NCBI GenBank assembly: GCA_018896355.1
Contig: JAHIMW010000088.1
Location: 1 to 43,562 of the forward strand
Length of the DNA stretch: 43,562 bases
Direction: 5' to 3'
Source of the DNA: Pseudomonadota bacterium
GTDB taxonomy: Bacteria > Desulfobacterota > Syntrophia > Syntrophales > UBA5619
In this document: piece after piece, positions 43,003 to 43,562 of the stretch
How the letters are laid out: each line of letters opens with the position of its first letter
Numbering within the stretch: the first letter of the stretch is position 1
The notes under the pieces: generated by a model
The model's database searches: none
What the model saw: the letters and a program-made list of their open reading frames with translations, nothing else
What the model was told of the DNA's origin: nothing
Translations under genes and position numbers: made by a program

Positions 43003-43562
43003 ATGACAGATCCTATCAAGAACAAAGAGGTTGCCGAACTCGAAGATAAACTCCAACTGCGCCAGTCCCTTCTTGACATCACGAACCGGATTCACGCCGC
43101 CCAGAACATCAAGCAGATCCTCGTCGATCTTAGGGATGGGATTCTGAACCTCTTCAGCGCCCATTCGATCACCATCTATGTGGTGGACCGACCGCGCAAC
43201 GAAATCTATTCCATGTTTCTCGCCGGGGCACAGGTCAAGGAGATCCGGGTCCCCATCAACAACAAGAGTATCGCCGGGCACGTCGCGAATACGGGAAAAG
43301 TGATCAACATCGCCGACGCCTATGATATCGAGGAGTTGAAAAAAATCGACAAGGAGCTGGCCTTTGATTTAAGTTGGGACAAGAAGTCCGGTTTCCGGAC
43401 GAAGCAGATCCTTGCAGCTCCGATTTTCCACAACAAGACGCTGATGGGCGTTCTCCAGATCCTCAACAAAAAAGGCGAGCCCGGCAGGTTCTCCGAGGAT
43501 GAGAAGGGATTTCTGCAGGAGATCTCGGACGTCCTCGGTGTCGCCTTCTTCAACCAGGAACG
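43003..43562 (+). CDS. GAF-domain protein (N-terminus only, runs off the window)
   Basis: The 186 visible residues start with a coiled region (KNKEVAELEDKLQLRQSLLD) and then form a GAF domain of about residues 20-180 (ILNLFSAHSITIYVVDRPRN, VPINNKSIAGHVANTGKVIN, APIFHNKTLMGVLQILNKKG, FSEDEKGFLQEISDVLGVAF). GAF domains sense small ligands or mediate contacts. In related deltaproteobacteria a GAF domain with this ending (QILNKKGEPGRFSEDE) often precedes a GspE/PilB-type ATPase or a signalling output domain; which one follows cannot be seen. The ATG has GGAG about seven bases upstream. Confidence 0.8.
   Translation, partial: MTDPIKNKEVAELEDKLQLRQSLLDITNRIHAAQNIKQILVDLRDGILNLFSAHSITIYVVDRPRNEIYSMFLAGAQVKEIRVPINNKSIAGHVANTGKVINIADAYDIEELKKIDKELAFDLSWDKKSGFRTKQILAAPIFHNKTLMGVLQILNKKGEPGRFSEDEKGFLQEISDVLGVAFFNQE

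Overview
The window looks like chromosomal DNA from an anaerobic deltaproteobacterium of the Desulfobacterota/Syntrophales type. This is inferred from the gene mix: a geopilin-like type IV prepilin behind a sigma-54 promoter, a Liv-type ABC transporter beside acyl-CoA genes, an acetoacetyl-CoA synthetase, a GlcDF-like oxidoreductase, PyrR with pyrBC, and separate glyQ and glyS. Coding DNA is GC-rich; one patch (about 24.1-25.7 kb) is visibly more AT-rich. No rRNA, tRNA, CRISPR array, transposase or phage gene was recognised.

Layout. 1-107 (-) is the start of a type IV pilin gene with a near-consensus sigma-54 promoter. 564-3962 (+) is a tight queD-folE2-nadE-zinc ribbon unit ending in a strong hairpin. 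4186-7485 (-) holds acetoacetyl-CoA synthetase, a YajD-like HNH protein, a DUF948 protein and a YtxH protein. 7703-7900 (-) is a small Ala-Pro repeat lipoprotein. 8406-12895 (-) holds an AUH-like enoyl-CoA hydratase, a biotin-dependent carboxyltransferase and a long-chain acyl-CoA ligase. 13077-19405 (-) is a six-gene Liv-type ABC transporter cluster with two paralogous binding proteins. 19914-24136 (+) is glcD-like, glcF-like and a MazG-nitroreductase fusion. 24309-25370 (+) is an odd J-like/TM/SPOR protein. 25731-32017 (+) is queA-tgt-yajC-secD-secF-DUF456-lepB. 32024-34609 (-) is an NRAMP-family transporter with a membrane-less MgtE-like PRC/MgtE_N/CBS protein. 34987-35586 (+) is a YqaA-type membrane protein. 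35726-39567 (+) is a PyrR-attenuated pyrR-pyrB-pyrC-recO unit. 39675-42800 is glyQ-glyS, and 43003 to the end is the start of a GAF-domain protein.

How the genes fit together. FolE2 makes the substrate of QueD, and QueA and Tgt carry out later queuosine steps, so the queuosine pathway is split between two loci. The carboxyltransferase, the AUH-like hydratase and acetoacetyl-CoA synthetase match three steps of leucine/isovalerate-type catabolism, and the adjacent Liv transporter and acyl-CoA ligase suggest uptake and activation of an organic acid; the substrate is not shown by sequence. The NRAMP protein lacks the usual metal-binding Met and sits beside an MgtE-like sensor module, which suggests magnesium handling.

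Non-coding structure is rich. There are several short palindrome or MITE-like elements. One has an 8-bp target duplication (4015-4183). Two near-identical copies bracket the Liv cluster almost exactly (12906-13069 and 19444-19612). One lies inside the Liv operon (16917-17037). The pyr leader carries a recognisable PyrR-binding loop and terminator.
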